Positions 8,966-17,216 of a DNA stretch of 58,757 bases are shown one piece after another. Positions within the stretch are counted from its first letter, which is position 1. The number at the start of each line of letters is the position of its first letter. Location: NCBI RefSeq assembly GCF_004770105.1, contig NZ_RQEY01000028.1, positions 1 to 58,757 on the forward strand, written 5' to 3'. Under the pieces are notes generated by a model. The model did no database searches, was not told where the DNA came from, and worked only from the letters and a program-made list of their open reading frames with translations. The DNA comes from Leptospira andrefontaineae. GTDB taxonomy: Bacteria > Spirochaetota > Leptospiria > Leptospirales > Leptospiraceae. A program made the translations under genes and the position numbers.

Positions 8966-10291
8966 ATGGAATCGAACTCAAATCAAGCCAAACATGCATG
9001 GAGGATACTGATCCTTCTATTCTTGGCAAACCTTCTCAACTTCTTTGATAGAACGATCCCTGCAATCATCATTGAACCTATTCGACATGAATGGGATTTA
9101 AGCGATCTCCAATTAGGTATTGTAGGTTCTGCATTCACAGTCATCTACGCCATAGCAGGCCTACCATTAGGAAGACTCGCGGATTCTTGGAGTCGCAAAA
9201 AGATCATAGGCTGGGGACTCGCAATATGGAGCGCATTCACCGCTTTGAATGGATATGCTTGGAACTATTTATCTTTTGTTTCGGTTCGTATGGGCGTTGG
9301 GATAGGAGAAGCAAGTTACGCACCTGCTGCTAACTCTCTTATTGGAGATCTTTTTCCTTCTCACAAAAGAGCAAGAGCAGTCGGTATTTTTATGTTAGGA
9401 CTTCCTTTAGGGTTAGTACTCGCATTCTTTACTGTTGGTGCAATGGTAAAAGCTTTCGGAACCTGGAGAGCTCCATTCTTCATTGCGGCTTTGCCTGGGA
9501 TACTTCTTTCCATATTCTTCTTTTTTATCAGAGAACCGGAAAGAGGAGCTGCAGAATCTATCCAAGTATCTAATGCCGCGCCTTCACAACCTATTAAAAA
9601 AGTATTAAGAATTCCTACTATGTGGTGGATCATTCTGTCCGGCCTTACATTCAATTTTGCAGCTTATGCAGTGAATAGTTTCCTAGTTTCTTTATTACAA
9701 AGATATTACCATTTCACTTTGGTAAAAGCGGCGATCACAACTGGATTTATAGTAGGGATCACAGGTCTAATCGGGCTAACGGTCGGTGGTTGGATCGCAG
9801 ATAAGATCCACCAAAAATCCGAAAGAGGCCGTCTTCTTTTCGGAGCATTCAATTTGTTTGTGTCCGGGATCTTGATCCTTCTCGCATTAATGCAGTCGGA
9901 AGAAATGGTTTTATTCTTCTCCCTTCTACTTGGACTTGGATGGTTACTTTCTTATAATTATTATACCTGCGTTTATCCTGCTATCCAAGACGTGATCGAA
10001 CCTAGACTCAGAGCTACAGCGATGGCAATCTACTTTGCAGCCATGTATCTATTAGGTGGTGCGACCGGTCCTGCTGTTGTGGGTTGGTTTTCGGACTACT
10101 TAACCAAATCTGCAATGCTCCGTTCAGGTACTTCTGAAATGACCGAACAATTCAAAGCGATTGGCCTTCATGATTCCCTTTATCTGATCCCTGTAACTGT
10201 GCTATTGACTTCCTTATTTGTATTCTTGGCTTCCCGAAGTTTTGCCAAGGATGCATCCGCGATGAAGCATAGTTTAGAAGGAAAAGTATAA
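8966..10291 (+). CDS. MFS transporter, Spinster-like
   Basis: 441 residues with about 12 TM segments. The N-terminal 'LANLLNFFDRTIPAIIIEPI' and the loop 2-3 motif 'GRLADSWSRKK' are typical of the Spinster-type branch of the major facilitator superfamily. 'MGVGIGEASYAPAANSL' is a further hallmark of TM4-5. The substrate cannot be told: members move lipids, sugars or organic anions. ATG 8966 is preferred to GTG 8963 because 'gggaga' at 8951-8956 lies 9 bases upstream. It stands alone between tonB and the porin, with palindromes on both sides, and may be separately controlled. Confidence 0.88.
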   Translation: MESNSNQAKHAWRILILLFLANLLNFFDRTIPAIIIEPIRHEWDLSDLQLGIVGSAFTVIYAIAGLPLGRLADSWSRKKIIGWGLAIWSAFTALNGYAWNYLSFVSVRMGVGIGEASYAPAANSLIGDLFPSHKRARAVGIFMLGLPLGLVLAFFTVGAMVKAFGTWRAPFFIAALPGILLSIFFFFIREPERGAAESIQVSNAAPSQPIKKVLRIPTMWWIILSGLTFNFAAYAVNSFLVSLLQRYYHFTLVKAAITTGFIVGITGLIGLTVGGWIADKIHQKSERGRLLFGAFNLFVSGILILLALMQSEEMVLFFSLLLGLGWLLSYNYYTCVYPAIQDVIEPRLRATAMAIYFAAMYLLGGATGPAVVGWFSDYLTKSAMLRSGTSEMTEQFKAIGLHDSLYLIPVTVLLTSLFVFLASRSFAKDASAMKHSLEGKV

Positions 10292-10294
10292 AAA

Positions 10295-10310
10295 CTAATC
10301 ATATGATTAG
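10295..10310. other. 16-bp perfect palindrome after MFS stop
   Basis: ctaatcatatgattag is fully symmetric and begins 3 bases after the MFS stop. It is AT-rich with no T-tract, so an operator or transcript-end hairpin is more likely than a classical terminator. Confidence 0.4.
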
Positions 10311-10376
10311 ATAATTTAGTCTTATTTCTGTAACTTAAATGATACCAGTTCTGCATAAAACTAGGCCGGAGGAGGC

Positions 10377-10448
10377 TTGTAACGAAATCATCGTCATACT
10401 GTAATCATTTTGTAACGTAAAAAGGCCATTCTGTTACCTAAACGTAAA
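10377..10448 (+). promoter_or_regulatory. Pho-box-like half-sites upstream of porin
   Basis: Half-sites are TTGTAAC (10377-10383), CTGTAAT (10399-10405) and TTGTAAC (10410-10416), on one 11-base phase with one position skipped. A second pair follows: CTGTTAC (10431-10437) and ACGTAAA (10442-10448), also 11 apart. The 10399-10416 element matches the 7-4-7 Pho box very closely (consensus CTGTCAT-N4-CTGTMAY). No good -10 stands at the expected distance from the first box. It precedes a phosphate-selective-type porin, which supports the reading. Confidence 0.6.
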
Positions 10449-10500
10449 ACAGAATTCGCTCGGTGAAAATCCGGGAAGCGAATCGAAAAGGTAACTCTGA

Positions 10501-12177
10501 ATGAAGCAGAAATCTAAAAATAGAAAGAACTTAGACGGGATTAAATCTAGTTTTCTAATTCTTGGACTAGTAGTCTGTTCTAGGGGGATTTTTTCCCAAG
10601 GGACTTCACCTGCAGGGGAACTTGCGCAAGCTAGTGAGCCTCCTAAAGTGGAAAAACCTAAACAAGAAGAATTCACTATTTATGAAGATCAGGACGGACA
10701 GTTATATACTAAGCCTGGTCCAGGTCGTTTTAAGAGTAAGATGGATAAAGCCATCAACAAGAGCGAGCCTAAGTTCAATCCTTATCCAAACCATTTCACT
10801 AGTAGACCGGATGAACTCCAAAAAGAAAGACTTACCATCACAGGTAGGATTCAATTTAGAGGTATCTCCGCTCAGACCGGATCCAATTATAATAACGGTA
10901 ATGAAGATTTTAATTCTGTGGATTGGAACTTCAGACGTCTTCGCTTAGGATTACAATACCAAGGTAATTCTTGGTGGGGAATGATGATCAACCTAAGGGG
11001 AGAAAATATGTTAAATGCCCCTTACATCACCCAAAACAAGAATACTACCGGAGAAGTGACGAATGTTTCCTTGAGAGAAGGGAGAGGTTATATCCAAGAA
11101 GCATTCCTTTTTGTGAATATTCCAATCTTAGGAGCAAGATTGAGTTTCGGTCAATTACCAACTCAATTCCATAGAGAATATCTGATGTCTTCTGCGAACT
11201 TCATCGCATTAGAACGTTCTTATATGACAAACGCTTATCCTCAGTTCGATATGGGTGTAAACCTGAGACTTTCTCCTTTGAAAGATTTTTTCGAAGGAAA
11301 ATATGAAAAATATCTTACCATCGACCTAATGGCAGGCAACGGACACGGGGGCGGCGGTGACTATGGAACAGGTAGACGTCAGGATCTTACCGTTGCAGGT
11401 AGACCGAACCAACCTATTTTGAATTCTCCTTTATATTTTGCGAGAGTTCAATGGAACGTTTTAGGCGGTCTAGTTAAGGAAAACGGTAGCAATGTAGGTT
11501 GGCAAGAAGGAGAAGAGATCTTCCAAAAAGATCTTAAAATTTCCTTGGGTGCCGCTACAATGCAAACTAAGAACGTAAGCTTTAGTTCCGGTCCTGCCTC
11601 CACTCTTGCTGTGGATGGCGCGATCCCAAGAGGAGCTCCTACTCAATATCTTCTTACCACACAAACAACTGCAGATAATAGCACAGGCGATTGCACCGTT
11701 CCAAGTTATCAAACCAGTTATTGCCAGAAAAATCTGGACTTAAGAGGTTATACTTACGACGGGACCATGACCTGGAATGGTATTTATCTAAGTGGAGCTT
11801 ATACTACTTATACTGGAGCTGCTTCCAATAATCTTTCCGGATGGCAGGCGACCGTAGGATATAATATCCAGGTATTCGATAAATATTATATTATGCCTGT
11901 TTTCAGATATGATTTCCTAAAGGGAGATTTCAATCGTAACGGTAAGATAGAAGATAACGATCTGAAAAAATACTACTGGGTTGGTCTGAATCTTTTCGGA
12001 GACAAACACTTATTCAAGGCGCAATTATTCTATCAAATCCCTGTTCTTAAACTGGGAATAGATCCTGTAACCAGAGAACCTGAAACGATCAATAACCAAA
12101 CAGTCTATTTCCAACTTCAGGCAACTTTCTGGACAGGAACGGTTACACCGGACCAATTGAACAGCAGATTAGATTAA
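10501..12177 (+). CDS. Outer-membrane porin, phosphate-selective porin O/P type
   Basis: 558 residues with an N-terminal signal segment ('SSFLILGLVVCSRGIFSQ') and a short coil-like linker. A long beta-barrel follows, starting near 'LTITGRIQFRGISAQTG', with alternating strands such as 'DWNFRRLRLGLQYQG', 'RLSFGQLPTQFHREY' and 'YYIMPVFRYDFLKGDF'. The 'FRRLRLG' strand and overall plan fit the OprP/OprO family, channels that admit phosphate, polyphosphate or other anions. It lies behind Pho-box-like repeats and upstream of pstS, which supports a role in phosphate entry. Substrate selectivity is inferred. A lipoprotein gene follows 23 bases later and is probably co-transcribed. Confidence 0.8.
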   Translation: MKQKSKNRKNLDGIKSSFLILGLVVCSRGIFSQGTSPAGELAQASEPPKVEKPKQEEFTIYEDQDGQLYTKPGPGRFKSKMDKAINKSEPKFNPYPNHFTSRPDELQKERLTITGRIQFRGISAQTGSNYNNGNEDFNSVDWNFRRLRLGLQYQGNSWWGMMINLRGENMLNAPYITQNKNTTGEVTNVSLREGRGYIQEAFLFVNIPILGARLSFGQLPTQFHREYLMSSANFIALERSYMTNAYPQFDMGVNLRLSPLKDFFEGKYEKYLTIDLMAGNGHGGGGDYGTGRRQDLTVAGRPNQPILNSPLYFARVQWNVLGGLVKENGSNVGWQEGEEIFQKDLKISLGAATMQTKNVSFSSGPASTLAVDGAIPRGAPTQYLLTTQTTADNSTGDCTVPSYQTSYCQKNLDLRGYTYDGTMTWNGIYLSGAYTTYTGAASNNLSGWQATVGYNIQVFDKYYIMPVFRYDFLKGDFNRNGKIEDNDLKKYYWVGLNLFGDKHLFKAQLFYQIPVLKLGIDPVTREPETINNQTVYFQLQATFWTGTVTPDQLNSRLD

Positions 12178-12200
12178 GAAGAGGAGAAACGGTTAATATT

Positions 12201-12647
12201 ATGAAATCTAAACTTAAATTCATACTTCCACTTTTGGGACTTTTAGCAATTTCTTGCTCTTCCGATCAAAAGGACGATGCCGCCCTATTACAAGCATTAG
12301 CAGGAACCCCGGACGACGGGAACAATTCTATAGTAGTAGTAGAGGTTGCAGGAAACTTCACTGACTATACGGGGGAATGTTACGATCATTTCACCGTATT
12401 AGGAACTTCTAATTCTACGATCTCTCCGACCAATTATTATCTTTATGTAATGTTTGGACATTCTCTGGATACGGAACTTAGAAAGTCCGCACTTTCTAAA
12501 CAAACTTGTGGCGCTTTGGGATTTTTGGGTTCAGGAATTCCTACAAACGCAAGTCCTGTGAATTTTAAATATTATACCTGTGATCCAAACCTGGGACAGG
12601 CTGGGGGACATTGTGGGGATAAGATCAAGGAAGCAGTAGGATTCTAA
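12201..12647 (+). CDS. Small lipoprotein of unknown function, porin-linked
   Basis: 148 residues with a signal peptide and lipobox-like 'LLGLLAISC'. The mature part is rich in polar residues and has four further cysteines ('GECYDH', 'KQTCGALG', 'YYTCDPN', 'GGHCGDK') that could form two disulphides. I recognise no domain. Its position between the porin and pstS suggests an envelope role in the same response, perhaps at the outer membrane. The start is supported by 'gaggagaaa' upstream. Confidence 0.8.
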   Translation: MKSKLKFILPLLGLLAISCSSDQKDDAALLQALAGTPDDGNNSIVVVEVAGNFTDYTGECYDHFTVLGTSNSTISPTNYYLYVMFGHSLDTELRKSALSKQTCGALGFLGSGIPTNASPVNFKYYTCDPNLGQAGGHCGDKIKEAVGF

Positions 12648-12745
12648 TCATAAAAAGCCTGCTGTATCTTCTTAAAGTCAGGGGCATATTTTCATAGAAT
12701 GCGCTAAAATGCCAAATCTATGCAATAGAATAGAGTGTATCAGGA

Positions 12746-12790
12746 TTGTAATATTTGAGAAATCCGTTCGTAACGGTTCTTGTTTATGAT
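12746..12790 (+). promoter_or_regulatory. Pho-box-like array and -10 of pstS
   Basis: TTGTAAT (12746-12752) and TCGTAAC (12768-12774) are 22 bases apart, with a degenerate middle half-site GAGAAAT (12757-12763): a 7-4-7-4-7 layout. TATGAT (12785-12790) is a good -10 beginning 10 bases after the array, the standard PhoB-promoter geometry. Transcription would start near 12797, inside any upstream start codon, which fixes pstS at the ATG at 12822. Confidence 0.6.
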
Positions 12791-12821
12791 TCAAAAATAT
12801 TTCAGGAGAAATATCAAACAG

Positions 12822-13661
12822 ATGAAAAAGATAGGTTTAAGACTTATTGTCTTATTAGCATTCGCTCTTTCTTCATTTTCCGTATCCGGGGAAGAGAAAA
12901 AGACAATCACCATAAAAGGATCCGACACGATGGTTATCCTGGTTCAAAAATGGACCGAAACCTTCCCGGATAAATCGGTTCAATTCCAAGTTACGGGAGG
13001 AGGATCCGGAACCGGGATCGCTGCTCTAATCAACGGAACCACAGATATTTGTTCCGCTTCTCGCCCTCTCAAACCTCAAGAAATCCAACAATTAAAGGAA
13101 AAATATAATTCCAATGGTGTGGAAATCAAGGTTGCAATAGACGGTATTTCTCTTTATGTGAACAAAAAGAATCCAGTCGCAAAACTTTCTCTGGAAGAAA
13201 TCCGTAAAATTTTCACCGGAAAGATCACCAACTGGAAAGAAGTTGGCGGCGAAGATCATAAGATCGTACTATATAGCCGTGAGAACAACTCCGGAACTTA
13301 TGAATATTTCAAAGAGCATGCTTTAGAAAAGCAAGACTTTGATCCTTCTGCTCAACACATGGTAGGAACTGCAGCACTAGTTAACGCAATCTCCAAAGAC
13401 AAATGGGGAATCGGTTACGGTGGAGCAGCTTACGCATCCGGTGTAAAAGATGTTGCAGTTTCAGCTGACGCAAACTCTAAAGCTGAACTTCCAACCGAAG
13501 CGAATATTTTGACAAACAAATATCCGATCTCCAGATATCTATATTTTTATTTGAGAGAAGCACCTAAAGACCAAACTAAAAAGTTTATCGATTGGGTAAT
13601 CGGAAAAGACGGACAAAAAGTTGTGAAGGACGTAGGTTACTTCCCTCTTAAGAAAAAGTAA
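12822..13661 (+). CDS. pstS: Phosphate ABC transporter substrate-binding protein PstS
   Basis: 279 residues with signal peptide 'LIVLLAFALSSFSVSGEE'. The mature protein has the PstS phosphate-binding landmarks: 'IKGSDTMVILVQKW', 'GGGSGTGIAALINGTTDI', 'SRPLKPQEI' and 'YSRENNSGTYEYFKEH'. It is the periplasmic phosphate receptor that feeds PstC/PstA. The ATG at 12822 follows 'ggag' at 12805-12808. An earlier ATG at 12780 would be upstream of the predicted transcript start and would precede the signal peptide with 14 odd residues. It is the first gene of pstS-pstC-pstA-pstB. Confidence 0.95.
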   Translation: MKKIGLRLIVLLAFALSSFSVSGEEKKTITIKGSDTMVILVQKWTETFPDKSVQFQVTGGGSGTGIAALINGTTDICSASRPLKPQEIQQLKEKYNSNGVEIKVAIDGISLYVNKKNPVAKLSLEEIRKIFTGKITNWKEVGGEDHKIVLYSRENNSGTYEYFKEHALEKQDFDPSAQHMVGTAALVNAISKDKWGIGYGGAAYASGVKDVAVSADANSKAELPTEANILTNKYPISRYLYFYLREAPKDQTKKFIDWVIGKDGQKVVKDVGYFPLKKK

Positions 13662-13669
13662 TATTGTGC

Positions 13670-13697
13670 GATCGGCTCTCAGAAATGGGAGCCGATC
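13670..13697 (+). other. Intercistronic hairpin between pstS and pstC
   Basis: gatcggctc (13670-13678) pairs exactly with gagccgatc (13689-13697); two inner pairs extend the stem to 11. No T-run follows. Such a hairpin can protect the pstS mRNA end and raise pstS over pstC, or act as a partial terminator. Confidence 0.55.
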
Positions 13698-13722
13698 TTA
13701 AATCCAGAATTCGGAACATTCA

Positions 13723-14805
13723 ATGAGCAAACTCGATCCTCTGCTGAGATATCTTTTACATCCGAGCAGAAGAAAAATAGACGTTTTCGCGGAAACTTTA
13801 GTTAAAGGAACCGCTGCAACTTCCATCCTTATCATTCTTCTTATTTTTTTCTTTGTCTTTAGAGAAGCTTCTTCCTTGTTCTTCTCGGATTCTCCGCAAG
13901 CCTCCCCTACTATCCAAAGCTCCGGGGCACCAACAGAATACAATCCTGACTCCGGCTCGGATGCTCCTGCTGAGTATAATCCTGACGGAGATACTTTAGA
14001 ATTGAATAAACCTATAGCTGTCTCTTCTCCTGAACCTGAAAAACTTTCTCTTTTCGAAAATCTTTTCAGTAAGATTTGGCAGCCGGTATCTTCCGTTCCT
14101 AAGTTTGGTATTCTACCTTTGATCGTAGGAACTGCAAAAACAACCATCATAGCAATTTTACTCGGAGCTCCATTAGCTATTTTAGCAGCTTTGAATATTA
14201 CGTTCTTTGTTCCTGCAAGAGTGCGAGAGATCGTGAAGCCAGCAATTGAAATGCTTGCAAACTTCCCTTCCGTTGTGATCGGGTTTTTCTGTTTGATGGA
14301 TGTTGCCACTCTAGTAAAAGCTACTTTTGATATAGATTTCAGATTGAATGCTTTGACTGGAGGGATCGGTTTAGCGATCGCAGTTACTCCGATCATATTT
14401 ACGGTCGCTGAAGATGCATTGAGCACTGTGCCTCAATCTTATAGACAAGCGTCTTTAGCATTAGGTGCAACTGAATGGCAAACAGCTTATAGAGTAATGC
14501 TTCCTGCCGCGTTACCTGGCGTATTTGCCGCAGTACTTTTAGGGATAGGAAGAGCTTTTGGAGAAACGATGATCGCTCTTATGGCCACAGGTAATGCCCC
14601 TATGATGAGTTTCGGTATTTTTGATCCGAGTAGGACCTTTGCCGCCACGATCGGCGCGGAAATGGGAGAAGTTATCTGGGGATCGGAACATTATAATATT
14701 CTGTTCTTCCTAGGAGTTCTTCTCTTCCTATTTACTTTTTCCTTGAACGCAATCACAGAGCTGTATGTTAAAAAACGGCTTATGAAAAAGTTCCAAGGCT
14801 CCTAA
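13723..14805 (+). CDS. pstC: Phosphate ABC transporter permease PstC
   Basis: 360 residues, with a TM segment near residues 28-47 ('ATSILIILLIFFFVFREA') and the BPD_transp_1 domain in the C-terminal two thirds, including the permease loop 'YRQASLALGATEWQTAYRVMLPAAL'-type EAA region and 'LLGIGRAFGETMIALMATGN'. It forms the inner-membrane phosphate channel with PstA. An unusual hydrophilic insert after the first TM segment carries a 12-residue duplication with 'EYNPD' in both copies (13927-13950 and 13963-13986, 36-base period). The rest is of normal PstC plan. Confidence 0.94.
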   Translation: MSKLDPLLRYLLHPSRRKIDVFAETLVKGTAATSILIILLIFFFVFREASSLFFSDSPQASPTIQSSGAPTEYNPDSGSDAPAEYNPDGDTLELNKPIAVSSPEPEKLSLFENLFSKIWQPVSSVPKFGILPLIVGTAKTTIIAILLGAPLAILAALNITFFVPARVREIVKPAIEMLANFPSVVIGFFCLMDVATLVKATFDIDFRLNALTGGIGLAIAVTPIIFTVAEDALSTVPQSYRQASLALGATEWQTAYRVMLPAALPGVFAAVLLGIGRAFGETMIALMATGNAPMMSFGIFDPSRTFAATIGAEMGEVIWGSEHYNILFFLGVLLFLFTFSLNAITELYVKKRLMKKFQGS

Positions 14806-14829
14806 ACAAACAAAATTTGGTAAACCCCT

Positions 14830-15774
14830 TTGAAATGGAAAAAAGTCAGACTTAAAAGAAGAAAAGTCGTAAAAGATAAAATTTATTCCATATTAGCTCT
14901 AGGCGCTCCCATGCTTGCTACAGGACTGATCTTATCAGCGGTAATTCTAATGCTTGGGAATATATTCTATAAGGGAATCTCAGGTGTTAACTGGGAATTC
15001 CTAACAGAAGCACCAAGGAATAATAACTTAGAAGGTGGGATTTTTCCTGCAATCTATGGAACTGTATATCTAGTTTTTATAATGATCTTATTCAGTATTC
15101 CGATTGGTACTGCAACCGGGATCTTCCTTTCCGAATATACCGCAAGAGATTCTAAGTTCGCAATGACTGTTCGATTTGCGATCAATACCTTGGCAGGAGT
15201 TCCTTCCATTGTATTCGGACTATTCGGAGTTGGATTTTTCATCCAATTCCTCGGGAAAGGAATGGATTATATTGCAAGTAACACCACACCAATTTGGGGT
15301 AAACCGGCTCTGATCTGGGCCGCTGCAACTCTTGCAATCCTCACCCTACCGGTAGTCATTATCTCCGTAGAAGAAACGATGAGAAGTATTCCGAGAGAAA
15401 TGAGAGAATCAAGTCTCGCGTTAGGTGCAACCAAATGGCAAACCATTTGGAAATTGATCTTACCTAATTCTTTAACTGGTATTTTGACAGGAGCAATTCT
15501 TGCGATCGGAAGAGGTGCAGGAGAAGTTGCTCCGATCTTATTCGTAGGAGTTGTATATTCTTTGCCTGAATTACCTTCTCACCTTTCGGATCAATTCATG
15601 CAATTAGGTTACCATTTATTCGTATTGGCAACTCAATCGCCTGATGTGGACGCGGCTATGCCGAAACAATATGCGACCACAGTTGTATTATTAACTCTTA
15701 CCTTCGGGATGAGTTTTTTTGCTACATTCTTAAGATACAGAATCAGGAAGTCCAGGGGCAAGGCCCATGTATAA
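14830..15774 (+). CDS. pstA: Phosphate ABC transporter permease PstA
   Basis: 314 residues, six TM segments, with PstA landmarks 'LEGGIFPAIYGTVYLVF', 'FAINTLAGVPSIVFGLFG', 'SSLALGATKWQTIWKL' and 'AIGRGAGEVAPILFVG'. It forms the channel with PstC. The start is taken as TTG at 14830 because the basic N-terminus (KWKKVRLKRRK) that precedes TM1 is read from there and the nearby ATG at 14835 is out of frame and soon stops. The upstream ribosome site is weak. Gap to pstC is 24 bases. Confidence 0.93.
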   Translation: MKWKKVRLKRRKVVKDKIYSILALGAPMLATGLILSAVILMLGNIFYKGISGVNWEFLTEAPRNNNLEGGIFPAIYGTVYLVFIMILFSIPIGTATGIFLSEYTARDSKFAMTVRFAINTLAGVPSIVFGLFGVGFFIQFLGKGMDYIASNTTPIWGKPALIWAAATLAILTLPVVIISVEETMRSIPREMRESSLALGATKWQTIWKLILPNSLTGILTGAILAIGRGAGEVAPILFVGVVYSLPELPSHLSDQFMQLGYHLFVLATQSPDVDAAMPKQYATTVVLLTLTFGMSFFATFLRYRIRKSRGKAHV

Positions 15775-15808
15775 CGTTTTTATTGGAGATGCGAGGAGTT
15801 AATCGCAG

Positions 15809-16573
15809 ATGAAAGATACAAAAGTAAAAATAAAATCCCGCCATTTCAATTTTTTCTACGGTGAGAATCAGGCATTGCATGATATCTCTTTAGAGATCCA
15901 TGCGAAGAAGGTCACTGCGTTCATAGGACCTTCCGGTTGCGGTAAATCCACTTTTTTAAGATCCATCAACCGAATGAATGACGTGATCGATAGCTCTAAA
16001 GTGAACGGTAAACTGGAAATAGATGGGATCAATATTTATGATCCTCTAATGAATGTTGTGGAACTCAGAAAAAGAGTCGGAATGGTTTTCCAAAAGTCTT
16101 TCCCTTTTCCTAAATCCATCTATGAGAACATCGCTTACGGATTAAAACTGAATGGCGGAGTGTCTAAAGATCAGATGGATCATATCGTTGAAGAAAGTCT
16201 TAGGAAGTCCGCACTTTGGAAAGAAGTTAAGGACAGACTGAACGATAGCGCACTCGGACTTTCCGGTGGACAACAACAAAGGTTATGCATCGCAAGAGCA
16301 ATCGCAATGAATCCCGAAGTGATCTTAATGGATGAGCCTTGTTCCGCCTTGGATCCCATTTCTACGAAAAAGGTGGAGGAGTTCATTTCTGAATTCAAGG
16401 ATTCTTATACGATAGTGATCGTGACACATAATATGCAACAAGCCGCAAGGGTGAGCGATTATACAGGCTTCTTCTATATGGGTCGTTTGGTGGAATTCGA
16501 TACTACTAAAAAGATGTTCCATGATCCTTCCAAAAAGGAAACAGAAGATTATATTTCCGGAAAATTCGGTTGA
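15809..16573 (+). CDS. pstB: Phosphate ABC transporter ATP-binding protein PstB
   Basis: 254 residues. Walker A '[12 protein letters not shown]', Q-loop '[14 protein letters not shown]' (the FPFP form is typical of PstB), signature '[16 protein letters not shown]', Walker B '[14 protein letters not shown]', and H-loop '[20 protein letters not shown]' are all present. It powers phosphate import through PstC/PstA. 'gaggag' precedes the ATG. It is the last gene of the operon; no phoU follows, and a strong hairpin terminator lies just behind it. Confidence 0.96.
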   Translation: MKDTKVKIKSRHFNFFYGENQALHDISLEIHAKKVTAFIGPSGCGKSTFLRSINRMNDVIDSSKVNGKLEIDGINIYDPLMNVVELRKRVGMVFQKSFPFPKSIYENIAYGLKLNGGVSKDQMDHIVEESLRKSALWKEVKDRLNDSALGLSGGQQQRLCIARAIAMNPEVILMDEPCSALDPISTKKVEEFISEFKDSYTIVIVTHNMQQAARVSDYTGFFYMGRLVEFDTTKKMFHDPSKKETEDYISGKFG

Positions 16574-16594
16574 TACCGAACCAAATATTTCCTT

Positions 16595-16625
16595 TAAAAA
16601 AGCCTGCAGGATGCAGGCTTTTTTA
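16595..16625. terminator. Rho-independent terminator after pstB
   Basis: Stem agcctgca (16601-16608) / tgcaggct (16612-16619), extended by A:T pairs, with a 3-base loop, a T-run on the + side and a T-run on the other strand. It ends the pst transcript and could work in both directions. Confidence 0.85.
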
Positions 16626-16669
16626 TTCTGCACTGTAACCTAAATTCAAAATCATCGAAGTCTCCCTCA

Positions 16670-17215
16670 ATGAGGCAGACGAAATCAGACTTAATCGATT
16701 CACTCGAGATCATTTTTTCGAGATTTGCGGATCTACTATATAGGATCTCAGAAAGAAATTATTCTCGTCCTTTACATTTATTGTCCGGGGCGAGTATAGG
16801 CAAACAGATCCGTCATTGTTTAGAATTTGCGGAAGCATTATTAAACGGCTATGATGCTGGGCTTGTTTCCTATGATCAAAGAGAAAGAAATCCTCTCTAT
16901 GAAAATTCTCCAAAGGCAGCGGCAGATCGTTTTTTAGAGCTAATAAGAGAATTCGAAAGTAAGGATTGGGAAGGAGAAATCCAAGTTTCCTATTTAGTAC
17001 ATTCTTCTTCCGGACTAGAGAACGTAGTAAGTTCTTCTTGGGAAAGAGAATTACTATATGTACAAGAACATACAATCCATCACGAAGCAATTATTAGAGT
17101 AGCGCTTGAACATGATCTCGGGTTCGATGATATTCCCGAAAGTTTTGGATTTGCGATTTCCACCCTGCAATACAATACGAATCGACTCATTCTTGCTTGG
17201 GACCCGGTCATATAG
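16670..17215 (+). CDS. DinB-like metal-binding helical-bundle protein
   Basis: 181 residues. An N-terminal helix pair contains 'IGKQIRHCLEFAEALLNGYD' and a later helix contains 'YVQEHTIHHEAIIRVALEH'. These place histidines as in the DinB/YfiT four-helix fold, whose metal-binding members include thiol-transfer enzymes and many of unknown substrate. The start follows the pst terminator with 'atcgaagtctccctca' upstream, a weak site. The stop is one base before the next gene, so it heads a tight operon with the ATP-grasp and cyclase genes. Fold call good, activity unknown. Confidence 0.75.
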   Translation: MRQTKSDLIDSLEIIFSRFADLLYRISERNYSRPLHLLSGASIGKQIRHCLEFAEALLNGYDAGLVSYDQRERNPLYENSPKAAADRFLELIREFESKDWEGEIQVSYLVHSSSGLENVVSSSWERELLYVQEHTIHHEAIIRVALEHDLGFDDIPESFGFAISTLQYNTNRLILAWDPVI

Positions 17216-17216
17216 A

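Noticed and set aside
17106..17216. Longer start for the ATP-grasp gene
   Set aside because: These codons lie wholly inside the DinB-like gene in another frame; ATG 17217 right after the DinB stop is the better start.
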